Shown: in pieces, positions 1 to 7,587 of the stretch
Layout of the letters: every line of letters starts with the position of its first letter
Position numbering within the stretch: position 1 is the first letter of the stretch
Source: an uncultured Methanomassiliicoccales archaeon
Lineage (GTDB): Archaea; Thermoplasmatota; Thermoplasmata; SG8-5
DNA length: 15,881 nt
Assembly: GCA_938004075.1 (NCBI GenBank)
Contig: CALKWP010000121.1
Coordinates: forward strand, 1 to 15,881
Reading direction: 5' to 3'
Notes under the pieces: model-generated
The model's input: the letters and a program-made list of their open reading frames with translations, nothing else
What the model was told of the DNA's origin: nothing
Databases searched by the model: none
Made by a program: the position numbers and the translations under genes

Positions 1-2
1 TG

Positions 3-503
3 TGTTTTATTAGAAAAAGAAAAGGACCGAACGGTGCTTTGCTCACATATGCTCATTTGGTTAAAAACACATTGCCTGGAATGCTTTATAGGGAGAAATA
101 TCTTCATAATGATGCAAGAATACATGGCGCATCAATTGAAGATGGCGATAAAATATGTTTAATATATGATTTATCTGTAACGGGATCAGGTTTATCAAAT
201 TGTGCTGACTTTTTATTAAAACTTGCAGAGGCAGAAGGAAAAAATAATGTAGAAGTTCCTTCTGCAATAGTATTTTGCGATTACCAAGAAAGACCAAAAG
301 ATGCCCTAAAAAACATTAATCTTAATGCCATAGTTAAAATGCCTCACGATAGATATCTAAATCTTCGTACGCCAAATTATATTCGCGCATTAGAATCGTT
401 GAGTAATTCTCCACCAACCGAACGCGAGGATTTAAGAATGTCTATATTACAAGAATATTGCGATTTAGCATGGTTTGAATTAATAAGGAAAGATATTGGA
501 TAA
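3..503 (+). CDS. Orotate-phosphoribosyltransferase-like protein (5' end outside the window)
   Basis: The reading frame is open to the first base of the window, so the true start lies upstream. The visible 166 residues carry the type I phosphoribosyltransferase pattern of orotate phosphoribosyltransferases: an FIRKRKGPNG stretch (family form 'vRK..K.hG'), then IHGASIEDGDK followed by ICLIYDLSVTGSG, the PRPP-binding loop (family form 'DDvvTTGgS'). The first Asp of the usual DD pair is Tyr here, so classical pyrimidine-salvage activity is uncertain. The C-terminal part is longer than the core fold needs and I do not recognise it. The stop codon lies 15 bases before the start of a SIR2-like gene, with AGGAG between them, so the two are probably co-transcribed. 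That context suggests a nucleotide or NAD-related accessory role rather than housekeeping UMP synthesis. The fold is fairly sure; the substrate is unknown. Confidence 0.72.
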   Translation, partial: CFIRKRKGPNGALLTYAHLVKNTLPGMLYREKYLHNDARIHGASIEDGDKICLIYDLSVTGSGLSNCADFLLKLAEAEGKNNVEVPSAIVFCDYQERPKDALKNINLNAIVKMPHDRYLNLRTPNYIRALESLSNSPPTEREDLRMSILQEYCDLAWFELIRKDIG

Positions 504-518
504 ATAGGAGATTTCAGA

Positions 519-1760
519 ATGGTTAATCAAAGTGATGAAAAGCAAATTCAATCAATAGTGAGTCTTGTTTATCAGGACCTTATAACATATCCCGCCGTGA
601 AAAACATTAATTGTTATGATGAAATTGTAAAATTTGCCTCTGCAATATCTGGATTAAACGCAAATCTGTGGGTCGAAAAAAACACAAAGCACCCTTATCT
701 CAAAATGCCATTATTAAACTTAGTGACGAATAGTACAATTGATGAGAACAGACTTTCGATTGTATTTCAGATGATAAATGATTCTTCTAGAGAACTTATA
801 TCTCATTATGCTAATGTTGACTCGAAGATTATTAAAAAGATAGCTAAATTGATAACTGAGAGCCAAAATGCCCTAGCTCTCGTGGGCGCTGGTGTTTCTT
901 TCAATTCGAATCTTGGTAGAATTATAGATGCTCAGATGATTATTGCACTAAGGGATACGGGTATCAAAATTGATTCAATTGAAGCATTGAATTTAACTGA
1001 AGAAGATTGTATAAAATATTGGAAACAATTAAGCGCGTCTTCTGAAGCCAGTGAGAAATTTATAAATATGTTCGAGAAACTTGTAAATGAAAAAAAGCCC
1101 AATGAGGCGCATGCGCTTTTAGCATCCGCGTTTGGAATTGGTCTAATTAATCACATAGCCTGTCTTAACTGGGACAACTTAATAAAACGAGCTTTTAATC
1201 AAATTAAAGAAAACAATGGTGAAATATTCCGGATTCCATTGAAAATACATGTTATCGATTCCGATGACAAAGTAAATGCGAAATGGAAAATGCACGGCTG
1301 CGTTGATTCCAAAGAGCATCCTTGGAAATTTCCAGGAGAGAGTAATGTGAGTGAGGGGTTAAAAAAAATAATTAAAGAAAAACCACCCACTTGTGTTCTC
1401 ATTTTAGGCACATCCTTAAAAGACCAGGCTGCACAATTGTTTATAAAAAACCATCTCAAAGGCCCATTTAAATTTTGGATAGACCCATTTCATCAAATTC
1501 CAAATGGTTCAAAACAAACAAATACTGATGACGGTAAAATTGTGCTGACAAAAAATGGAGATATCGATGATAATAAGGATTCTCTGGACCTTATAAAAAT
1601 TATTTTACCTGGAAGTTTAGCTTTGCGTTTAATATTAATCGAAATGGAAGGTTGTACTGGAGGATATAATACAGCGAATTTATCCCGAATAATGCAGATA
1701 TGCCGTGAAGAATTTACCAGTGAAATTGATTCAATATATCCATTAAATACAGGAAATTAA
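519..1760 (+). CDS. SIR2-like NAD-binding protein, probable defence effector
   Basis: The 413-residue protein has an N-terminal helical region (about residues 1-110) with no recognised match, then a SIR2 core. The core shows the NAD-binding GAGVS motif (123-127), CLNWDNLIKRAF (215-226) supplying the Asn and Asp of the family 'NxD' motif, KMHG with the catalytic-type His259, and GTSLKD (297-302) of the second nucleotide-binding loop. The four-Cys zinc site of deacetylase sirtuins is not evident. This fits the SIR2-like class, several members of which degrade NAD in prokaryotic immune systems. AGGAG (506-510) precedes the ATG by 8 bases. It follows the phosphoribosyltransferase gene closely, and nothing else is in the operon before a T-rich end. 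NADase activity and a defence role are inferred; ADP-ribosyl transfer or deacylation are alternatives. Confidence 0.82.
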   Translation: MVNQSDEKQIQSIVSLVYQDLITYPAVKNINCYDEIVKFASAISGLNANLWVEKNTKHPYLKMPLLNLVTNSTIDENRLSIVFQMINDSSRELISHYANVDSKIIKKIAKLITESQNALALVGAGVSFNSNLGRIIDAQMIIALRDTGIKIDSIEALNLTEEDCIKYWKQLSASSEASEKFINMFEKLVNEKKPNEAHALLASAFGIGLINHIACLNWDNLIKRAFNQIKENNGEIFRIPLKIHVIDSDDKVNAKWKMHGCVDSKEHPWKFPGESNVSEGLKKIIKEKPPTCVLILGTSLKDQAAQLFIKNHLKGPFKFWIDPFHQIPNGSKQTNTDDGKIVLTKNGDIDDNKDSLDLIKIILPGSLALRLILIEMEGCTGGYNTANLSRIMQICREEFTSEIDSIYPLNTGN

Positions 1761-1806
1761 TTTCTTCTGTTCTCATATATCCCATTACCTCTTTTCCTCA
1801 TCCAGC
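1761..1806 (+). terminator. T-rich archaeal-type transcription end
   Basis: Directly after the SIR2-like stop codon the plus strand is rich in T and C with several short T runs and no stable GC hairpin. This resembles the oligo-T termination signals of archaea. It is weak evidence on its own. Confidence 0.3.
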
Positions 1807-1836
1807 TTCAGCTCACTCATTCTTGTTTCTGGTCAG

Positions 1837-1845
1837 CTTAAATTA
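1837..1845 (+). promoter_or_regulatory. TATA-like box upstream of the 1922 gene pair
   Basis: CTTAAATTA lies about 80 bases before the ATG at 1922. Initiation 25-27 bases downstream would give a leader of roughly 55 bases. The leader holds a possible 12-codon peptide (ATG at 1876) whose TGA lies inside the AGAGGTGA ribosome-binding site of the next gene. The box itself is a consensus match only. Confidence 0.3.
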
Positions 1846-1921
1846 GGCTTCGCTATCTCAAAGACGCAAAAACCAGATGGCTCGCTTCGCCAAAGGGGAA
1901 CTCAAAAAGAGGTGATGCGAA

Positions 1922-2206
1922 ATGCAAAAATACGAAGATAAGGTAAGAAAGGGAATTGACAGAGTCAATGCTGGCTTTACCAGCTGTAATCTGTTGGCTC
2001 TCAGAATATCCATAGACAAGTATCTATGGATGACGCTGAACAGGGAATCCCTACGGCTGAAAGTACTTGTGGAAGAGCTTCCCAAGGAAACATCCATAGG
2101 GATGCTGAAGAACAAGATGGAATTCTGGAAAATGAAGCATTCCCAGGTAGAATATGACCCAGAGAAGCTGGCTATTGTCAAACTTGCAGGAGGGGATTCA
2201 CAGTGA
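1922..2206 (+). CDS. Hypothetical 94-residue protein, partner of zinc-ribbon gene
   Basis: I do not recognise this family. The ATG is preceded by AGAGGTGA, a near-perfect archaeal ribosome-binding site, which supports both expression and this start. The protein is charged and mostly helical in appearance, with no cysteine motif, signal peptide or membrane segment. The last codons overlap the GTG start of the zinc-ribbon gene in the form GTGA, so the two are translationally coupled and probably act together. A helical protein followed by a small zinc-ribbon protein suggests a nucleic-acid-related accessory or viral function, but the sequence does not show which. Confidence 0.6.
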   Translation: MQKYEDKVRKGIDRVNAGFTSCNLLALRISIDKYLWMTLNRESLRLKVLVEELPKETSIGMLKNKMEFWKMKHSQVEYDPEKLAIVKLAGGDSQ

Positions 2207-2637
2207 AATGCCCTAATTGCGATAATTCACGCATGAATAAATTCGGCGTGAAGTACAATAAATACAGCACGCAAAGACAATACAAATGCGGCCAGTGCGG
2301 AAAACGAGTCAGTGAACTCATAAGCGGAACCTCTGGCCTTGGGTTCATGAAATCATTTGAGTACGCGAGGACTATGTCACAGGCTCAGCTTCTGAGATAC
2401 AAAGAAGCAACTCCTGAAGACAGGAAAAGGTGGGCTGACGCTCACAGAATGAAGCATTCCGAGCGGGACCAGATTAAAGCACTGGCGAGGAGAAAAAACT
2501 TTATAGGCATGCTCGGAGACATTGAAGTGTATGCAACAGACTTCGGTCGTGTGGGTCGGGGCCTGCCAGGTGCACCTGCTAACTGGGTTAGACATGCTCA
2601 TGGAAAACCTGAACTGAAGGTCAGGAAGCCCGGATGA
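2203..2637 (+). CDS. Zinc-ribbon protein of 144 residues
   Basis: The start is the GTG overlapping the previous stop, with AGGAGGGGA a few bases upstream. Residues 1-36 form a zinc ribbon, CPNC (Cys3, Cys6) and CGQCGKR (Cys29, Cys32), spaced as in the N-terminal ribbon of InsA-like and other transposase-associated proteins (family form 'CPxC...kxG...qryxCxxCgk'). Residues 50-105 are helical and rich in Arg, Lys and Glu. The C-terminal 40 residues are basic with many Gly and Pro. No transposase catalytic domain follows and no terminal inverted repeats are visible, so I do not call it an insertion sequence. A DNA- or RNA-binding accessory protein is the best reading, with the function unknown. 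Confidence 0.6.
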   Translation: MKCPNCDNSRMNKFGVKYNKYSTQRQYKCGQCGKRVSELISGTSGLGFMKSFEYARTMSQAQLLRYKEATPEDRKRWADAHRMKHSERDQIKALARRKNFIGMLGDIEVYATDFGRVGRGLPGAPANWVRHAHGKPELKVRKPG

Positions 2638-2656
2638 GGGATGCTGGATTGTAGTT

Positions 2657-2674
2657 GATAATTGTAAAATTATC
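2657..2674. repeat. 7-bp inverted repeat with 4-base loop
   Basis: GATAATT and AATTATC flank GTAA and form a perfect AT-rich stem 19 bases beyond the zinc-ribbon stop codon. It lies between two convergent genes and could mark a weak termination or processing site. At this AT content it could also occur by chance. Confidence 0.3.
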
Positions 2675-2761
2675 CTCTCTTATGAGATTGATATTTGACT
2701 AAATGATCTCTACGATAAGCTGGAAAGTATATTGTTCGTTAATCAGAAGTAGTTCGATGAC

Positions 2762-3049
2762 CTAAACCACACCTAGCCAACTGCTTAATTCATTTAAACA
2801 AGATTGAATTTCATCCTCGCTCAAATTGTTTCTTTCAATTTCATTCCACAATTGCATCATGTGTGAGCCAAAGTCAGGGGGACACGATATATTTACATCA
2901 CTACACCAGATAAATAGTTGAGGGGCACCAGTTTTATCACAATCTCTTCTTTTCATACCGAAGCCACCGATGTTCCAGCCTCCAGATGTTTTTTCTATGG
3001 TTATACTTTCAGATCTATTTCTCTCTCTATTGTAGCCGCTTAATTTCAT
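2762..3049 (-). CDS. Hypothetical 95-residue cytosolic protein
   Basis: This is a complete small gene on the minus strand. It starts at ATG with an AAGTGAT-type ribosome-binding site about 5 bases upstream. The N-terminal half is polar with a Gly-rich segment around residues 22-31 (TSGGWNIGGFG). The middle has three cysteines (37, 49, 56) and the C-terminal part forms a helix rich in Glu, Leu and Trp. There is no signal peptide or membrane segment. Composition and the clean start and stop favour a real gene, and I have the impression that similar small orphan proteins exist elsewhere, but I cannot name a family. It is divergent from the 3227 gene across a 177-base gap, so the two could share a control region. 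Confidence 0.55.
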   Translation of the reverse strand: MKLSGYNRERNRSESITIEKTSGGWNIGGFGMKRRDCDKTGAPQLFIWCSDVNISCPPDFGSHMMQLWNEIERNNLSEDEIQSCLNELSSWLGVV

Positions 3050-3211
3050 ATTATCACTTACATGAAGAAAAGGCAGTATAAAAATAAGCTACTTTCGAAA
3101 ATAACATCCACTCTGCAACACTGGCCAAAGATGCAACGCTTAAGCAAGAACTCCGACAATGCAATGGAACCCTTTGACAAATTATCTATAGTTAATAGGC
3201 ATTTATGTTTC

Positions 3212-3217
3212 GGAGGT
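3212..3217 (+). promoter_or_regulatory. Ribosome-binding site that fixes the start at 3227
   Basis: GGAGGT lies 9 bases upstream of the ATG at 3227. It is the only good site in this reading frame, and it argues against the upstream in-frame ATG at 3062, which lacks one. Confidence 0.65.
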
Positions 3218-3226
3218 TTGATTTTA

Positions 3227-3646
3227 ATGAATACAAAGGCAAGTGTAGAGAAAGTTATGGGGGAGAACAATATAATCATATGTAGCATTCAGCACCCAGA
3301 AGGCAATAATTTCCTTAGTAAACTAAGTGATTTTATGCAGGAAAATGAATATTCATTTTTTCAAAGATATAGATGTCACAATCTTGAGAAAATATATCTA
3401 TTGGCTGAAAATCTAACAAAAGCCTCAATGGAGAAAGTGATGAACTTTATTGAAAAAGAACAAGAGAGTGCCAGAATAATTCATTTTCCTCATCTTGATG
3501 ATAGCTGGATTACTTTGGGATCGTGGGAGAAAGTTCATGAATTCGTTTCTGCAATTCCATACGATCAAATTGATACACGAATAAATTATGGGGAATTCAT
3601 GAAGATATTACATGGAGAAGCCCCCAAAAAAAGAAATGTTAGATGA
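3227..3646 (+). CDS. Hypothetical 139-residue protein
   Basis: The frame is open from 3062, but the strong GGAGGT site favours the ATG at 3227. The protein shows no known motif. It alternates predicted strands (NIIICSIQHPEG, residues 14-25; ARIIHFPHLDDS, 83-94) with helices, suggesting a small alpha/beta cytosolic protein. Two segments, KASVEKVM (4-11) and KASMEKVM (65-72), are nearly identical, which hints at an internal duplication of a roughly 60-residue unit. A basic tail ends the protein. It lies among accessory genes, and its function is unknown. Confidence 0.55.
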   Translation: MNTKASVEKVMGENNIIICSIQHPEGNNFLSKLSDFMQENEYSFFQRYRCHNLEKIYLLAENLTKASMEKVMNFIEKEQESARIIHFPHLDDSWITLGSWEKVHEFVSAIPYDQIDTRINYGEFMKILHGEAPKKRNVR

Positions 3647-3802
3647 GATTAACACAGCAATTCATGTATGCTTGCTTAGCTCACCAGAATTACATCAAAG
3701 CACTATCAAAGAGAAAGTCAAGTATGGGAAAAGAACGAAATGAATACGATATTGCACGCAAGTGGATTTGGCGAAAAACCATGGAAAAAGGAAAGTGAAT
3801 AG

Positions 3803-4669
3803 ATGCCCATTGATGAAACAACCATGAAACGCCTTGTCATAGTCAAGCAAATGTTTTCGCATGGCAAAAGCCACAGATTGAATGACACAGAAATAGGAAA
3901 TATGCTGGCATGCCATCATTACGACTTATCAATTGAAATGCTTTTGAAAATAGTCACCACCGAACTTAAGGTGGATTATGACAAGGATGTTAAGTTTTGG
4001 GATTTGTGGAACCAGGTGAATATAGTATTCAAGTCAAAATTCGGCAATGATATTCCATTAAAAGCAGAGATTCGGCCGCTAAGAGAAGCCAGAAATTCTG
4101 TCCAGCATAGCGGAACAATCCCGTCAACTCCGGATATTGAGCGCTTTGAATCATACACAGAGGCGTTTCTGGACAACGTGATTCAGACTGTGTTCGATAA
4201 ATCATTGGCTGATATTAAATTTGCAAACCTGATAAGAGACGAGAAACTCAGAGAATACCTTAATGATGCTAAGGAACTGATTGACGCCGGGGACCATATG
4301 AAAGCCATAGAGAAACTTTCCATTGCGTTTTCAATCGGAAGTAAAACAGCGAGAGAACAGATTTTTCAGACAAGCTGGGATAACATTTTACCGCCATTTG
4401 CACTTGACAAAATGAAAAAAGGTATAGGAGATGCCCCAGTACAAGAGTTGGAAGACGCATTTAAGAAAATTGAGGAAATGCTCACATATATTGGATTGGG
4501 AATGGATTACAGGGAATATTTACAGTTCAAACAACGAAGTTTTGGTGTACTCCTAAATATGAATGGTGAACCAAGAGTGTATATATCGTTAGGTAAAACA
4601 TATGATATAGAAGATGCAAAAATCTGTTTTGATTTTGTGCTAAATGCATTTGTTGATTGGAAATTGTAG
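3803..4669 (+). CDS. HEPN-like domain protein of 288 residues
   Basis: The N-terminal half (about 1-135) is all-helical and contains REARNSVQH, giving the HEPN-type R-x4-H motif with the favoured Asn after Arg (Arg97, Asn98, His102). HEPN domains with this motif are often metal-independent RNases in toxin-antitoxin, abortive-infection and CRISPR-associated systems. The C-terminal half is a second helical segment followed by a short strand-rich region (about 240-265) with no recognised name. There is no membrane segment or signal peptide. A modest GGAAAGTGA site precedes the ATG. A small basic protein gene begins 12 bases after the stop and may be a partner. The motif is visible; RNase activity and a defence role are inference, and some HEPN proteins are only scaffolds. 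Confidence 0.55.
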   Translation: MPIDETTMKRLVIVKQMFSHGKSHRLNDTEIGNMLACHHYDLSIEMLLKIVTTELKVDYDKDVKFWDLWNQVNIVFKSKFGNDIPLKAEIRPLREARNSVQHSGTIPSTPDIERFESYTEAFLDNVIQTVFDKSLADIKFANLIRDEKLREYLNDAKELIDAGDHMKAIEKLSIAFSIGSKTAREQIFQTSWDNILPPFALDKMKKGIGDAPVQELEDAFKKIEEMLTYIGLGMDYREYLQFKQRSFGVLLNMNGEPRVYISLGKTYDIEDAKICFDFVLNAFVDWKL

Positions 4670-4680
4670 GGGGTAAGAAA

Positions 4681-4893
4681 GTGAAAATAAAGAATCTAAC
4701 AGAAGGAAACGAAGGATATTTCGAAATAACAGAAGGAAAAAAGAGATACAAATTGAGGTATAAATTGCTAAAATCTAGATTGAAGATAACTGATTGTGAA
4801 GATAAGGAAAATAAGGTCGCGGTGGACAAGCGTAAGCGTAAGATCCGCATTCAGAGATGGGGAGACGTAGATTGGCATAGGGAGAAGAAGTGA
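4681..4893 (+). CDS. Small basic protein, 70 residues
   Basis: I choose the GTG at 4681 because a GGGGGT site lies 7 bases before it; an in-frame ATG at 4657 would lie inside the HEPN-like gene. The protein is very rich in Lys, Arg and Glu and has a strongly basic stretch (DKRKRKIRIQRW, about 49-60). It has no cysteine pair, membrane segment or known domain. Tight linkage to the HEPN-like gene suggests a joint function, for example a nucleic-acid-binding or inhibitory partner, but nothing in the sequence proves this. Lys-rich composition alone can also be found in spurious AT-rich frames, so confidence is moderate. Confidence 0.5.
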   Translation: MKIKNLTEGNEGYFEITEGKKRYKLRYKLLKSRLKITDCEDKENKVAVDKRKRKIRIQRWGDVDWHREKK

Positions 4894-5064
4894 GATATCG
4901 TTTCGGTAAGTTTCCTGATGCAGTGTTACAGATATTGTGCTAGCGATTATTTAGAACCTTGCGTCATAAAAGATTGACTTGTCAGATTTACTTAGGAAAT
5001 GGTGATTGCATGAATCTGCATCAGATGTTGTGGGTTATGGATTAGGGGACAATGATGAGTAATG

Positions 5065-5090
5065 TCGGGCAAGAAGAGCAGGCCGCCCGA
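5065..5090. repeat. 6-bp GC-rich inverted repeat in the convergent intergenic region
   Basis: TCGGGC and GCCCGA flank a 14-base loop. They lie in the 294-base gene-free stretch 4894-5187 between convergent genes, which otherwise holds only short frames. The repeat may contribute to termination of the plus-strand genes. Confidence 0.3.
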
Positions 5091-5103
5091 CCGTGAAAAA
5101 CGA

Positions 5104-5187
5104 ATGAAAAAAGACCGAGTGGTTTAGAAAAACGACAGATAAACGATAAAGAGAGAAGGAGAATTAATTATAAAGAAAGAAAGGATT
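5104..5187 (-). terminator. Polypyrimidine termination region after the HerA-like gene
   Basis: Read on the minus strand, the bases right after the TGA at 5188 are a long run of T and C with repeated T tracts, followed by more T runs near 5104. This is the usual look of archaeal oligo-T terminators, and it marks the end of the six-gene operon. Confidence 0.45.
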
Positions 5188-7587
5188 TCAGGCAAAGTCG
5201 AAAAGATCCCATTCCCTTGTCTCAATATACTCATCAAAGACCGCGATGCCCAGGCTGAAATCCTTTTTCTGATCAAAGTGGTGCTTTGCACAGAGCTGGA
5301 GCACCGCATAGTAAATTCTCCTGTCAGAGACAATGAAATAAGCTTCGCCGAACTCTTCTATCGACTTCTCGATGTTGATATTAATCTGATGATTTCGATT
5401 CGAGCCTGTCTCGATTTCCAGTGGATGCTCCCAGACACCGTCCCTGAACACAATATCGAACCTGGGGCGCGTGACAGTGGGCTTTCCCATCCGGGCGATG
5501 AGCGTGTCTTTCATGTCTGTGTGGGTGTGTGGAGAATCTACCATGCCTATCCTGGCAACGTCCGGATAAACTCTGTATTTCTGCCTGTAAGCTTCTTCTC
5601 CATACGGAAACAGGAAATAGATTTTTTGTTTTCTACCAGGCCCTCTTTTCTTAGCCATCCTGTATCTGACAAAGCCCTTATTTATCAGCCTAGAAACTAT
5701 CCTGTTTACTTCTGTGTTTGAATATTGCAGTTCCTGAGAAAGCGTTGTGTTGTTGTATGCTGTTGATTCGGCAATGGTCTTTAGTACAAGCCAGTCTCTT
5801 TCATTCAGGTCATCTGCCCTGTTCTCAACATCAGTTCGTCTGGCAAAGTCAGTTGATACATTCTCTCTTTGAGGCAATGCCCGTTCAATGTCAGAATCAT
5901 TCACAATCGGTTTTTCCACCCAGGGAATCTTCACCAGGCATATGTCGTCAGCTTTCATCAAGCAAGTTCCGACATCCAGGCCTTCGATTATGCCCATGTC
6001 CTTTGGGTCCAGGCCAAACAAGTTGCAGGCAGCCAGCTTGTCGTCCCTATGAACCAGTTTCAGGACAAAGAAAGTGTTAGTGTTGGCTATGGCGTCCTTG
6101 CTAAGCTCAGAAGGCATCTGGGTTATGGAGATTATGCCTTCGCACAAGCTCCTAATCTCCCGGTAGGTCGTGGTGATGGTGGTGGATGCCTCGTTCTTGG
6201 AAGCCAGGCAGTTCTGCGCTTCCTCTATCACAATCACATGCTTCAGAACATCCCTGTCAATTTTCTGCATCCTGTAATTCCTGATTTTCTGGAGAAGCAC
6301 TGAGATGAAAAATGCCTTGGCTTTTTGATCACCGAGCCCGTCAAGCTCTATCACAACCGGCTTTGAAAGAATCTCTTCCAGGCTGACACCTTCCCGCACA
6401 GAGAAAGCTTCCCTGGTTTTTCCAACTGCTAGTGATTTGAATAATTTTGATGCAGAAGCTACCCAGTTCTTCTGCCTGTCAGACAATCCTGCTCTTTGTG
6501 TGTAGGATTCAAGTTTTTCTAGTATGTCAAATATTGTGGGAAAGGCTGTTGAGCCGCCATACACTCCTTTCTCCCTGTATAGTTGGTCCAGAATATCCAC
6601 GTAAATGCTGAATGAACCAGATGCATAAGCTCCCCCACTGATTACCTCGGCCATGATGTTGGCAACTTCCTTGGCCCATTGCGAAGCCTCGCCAGATGGC
6701 TTCAGAGGATTGAATGTGAACAGATTGTTGCCTATGAAATCATATACATCAGCATCAATTATTTTCTTCAGGCTGCGGTAGTCTCGCTTCCAGTCAAATA
6801 TCAGGACAGGGATTTTGTTTTCATGAAGGCCGATGACTATCTGATAGCAGAGATTTGTCTTGCCAGCTCCTGTTGTGGCCAATATGCCAACGTGCTGGTT
6901 AATTCGCTGTATGGGCAGGAGAGCGTCAATGATTGCGTTTCCTGTCAATGGATGGACAATCTTTCCTATGTCAAGCGCATTGTCCTGGTCAAATGTGTAT
7001 TTTGAGGGTACGCGGAGAACCTGGCCTGAAATTTCATCAATGCCTGGCAATATCGGCAAGGTCAGGTTTTTCAAGAACCTCGGGTTGATTTGTTTTCCTG
7101 AATAGATTTTATCAAGTTCGCCTGGCCTGAGTTCCTTAACCCCTGAGAAAAACGAGTTCAGAACATGCTTGATATCTAAGTCTGCTGATATGAAAAAACT
7201 CAGCAGCCATTTCTTTGAAGCTGGCTTTAGAGCAAGAATTATCCTAGCCCTGACATTGTTCAGCATAAGAGAGTCAATCAATCCTTTCAGGTTGCTGTCA
7301 TGATAAACGCAGGTATACAGGTGAGCTGGCTGGAATTCTAGCATTGTTTCCTCGACAGCCTGAAAATCATATTCAGATGAGAACAGCTGGAGAAATTCCT
7401 GCATATTGGAAGCTAGTTTATTCCTGGCATTTGACATGAACATGGATTCGGCTGACACTGTGGCAAACAGCTTAGCATATCTGTCAATGTCAATTGTGAA
7501 TGTAACTGGAAAGGAAAGGGCCCTTAGAAACGAACATTGCTTTGGCATGGATAGGGCGATTATCCTATTCTGTGCCGCCAATCTCAT
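5188..7587 (-). CDS. HerA-like ATPase with C-terminal winged helix and nuclease-like region
   Basis: I use the ATG at 7587, preceded by GCGAGGT; a TTG five codons upstream is possible. From this start the protein has 799 residues. Residues 1-225 form a strand-rich N-terminal region. The ATPase core has Walker A ATTGAGKT (237-244), a Walker B-like VIVIEE (451-456, Glu replacing Asp) and a downstream REIRS...ISITQ segment (Arg476, Gln490), the order typical of HerA/DUF87 and FtsK-HerA pumps. Residues 594-670 look like a winged helix ending in GPGRKQKIYFL. Residues 705-755 carry FDIVF (Asp711), EIETG (Glu724, Glu726) and Lys741, resembling a PD-(D/E)xK or replication-relaxation-type domain; that assignment is tentative. 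It overlaps the upstream membrane-protein gene by 23 bases and is the last gene of the operon. Likely role: hexameric DNA translocase or clamp loader for this system. A VirB4-type ATPase is a less likely alternative. Confidence 0.85.
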   Translation of the reverse strand: MRLAAQNRIIALSMPKQCSFLRALSFPVTFTIDIDRYAKLFATVSAESMFMSNARNKLASNMQEFLQLFSSEYDFQAVEETMLEFQPAHLYTCVYHDSNLKGLIDSLMLNNVRARIILALKPASKKWLLSFFISADLDIKHVLNSFFSGVKELRPGELDKIYSGKQINPRFLKNLTLPILPGIDEISGQVLRVPSKYTFDQDNALDIGKIVHPLTGNAIIDALLPIQRINQHVGILATTGAGKTNLCYQIVIGLHENKIPVLIFDWKRDYRSLKKIIDADVYDFIGNNLFTFNPLKPSGEASQWAKEVANIMAEVISGGAYASGSFSIYVDILDQLYREKGVYGGSTAFPTIFDILEKLESYTQRAGLSDRQKNWVASASKLFKSLAVGKTREAFSVREGVSLEEILSKPVVIELDGLGDQKAKAFFISVLLQKIRNYRMQKIDRDVLKHVIVIEEAQNCLASKNEASTTITTTYREIRSLCEGIISITQMPSELSKDAIANTNTFFVLKLVHRDDKLAACNLFGLDPKDMGIIEGLDVGTCLMKADDICLVKIPWVEKPIVNDSDIERALPQRENVSTDFARRTDVENRADDLNERDWLVLKTIAESTAYNNTTLSQELQYSNTEVNRIVSRLINKGFVRYRMAKKRGPGRKQKIYFLFPYGEEAYRQKYRVYPDVARIGMVDSPHTHTDMKDTLIARMGKPTVTRPRFDIVFRDGVWEHPLEIETGSNRNHQININIEKSIEEFGEAYFIVSDRRIYYAVLQLCAKHHFDQKKDFSLGIAVFDEYIETREWDLFDFA

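Noticed and set aside
2203..2637. Insertion sequence, because of the InsA-like zinc ribbon
   Set aside because: No transposase catalytic domain, no terminal inverted repeats and no target-site duplication are visible.
3612..3798. Two short plus-strand frames of 43 and 24 codons (3612-3743 and 3724-3798)
   Set aside because: Neither has a convincing ribosome-binding site or recognisable motif, and the first overlaps the end of the 3227 gene. They could be relics, but the support is too weak.
5278..6303. Long plus-strand frames opposite the HerA-like gene
   Set aside because: Their translations show no motifs and they mirror the coding sequence of a clear ATPase on the other strand.
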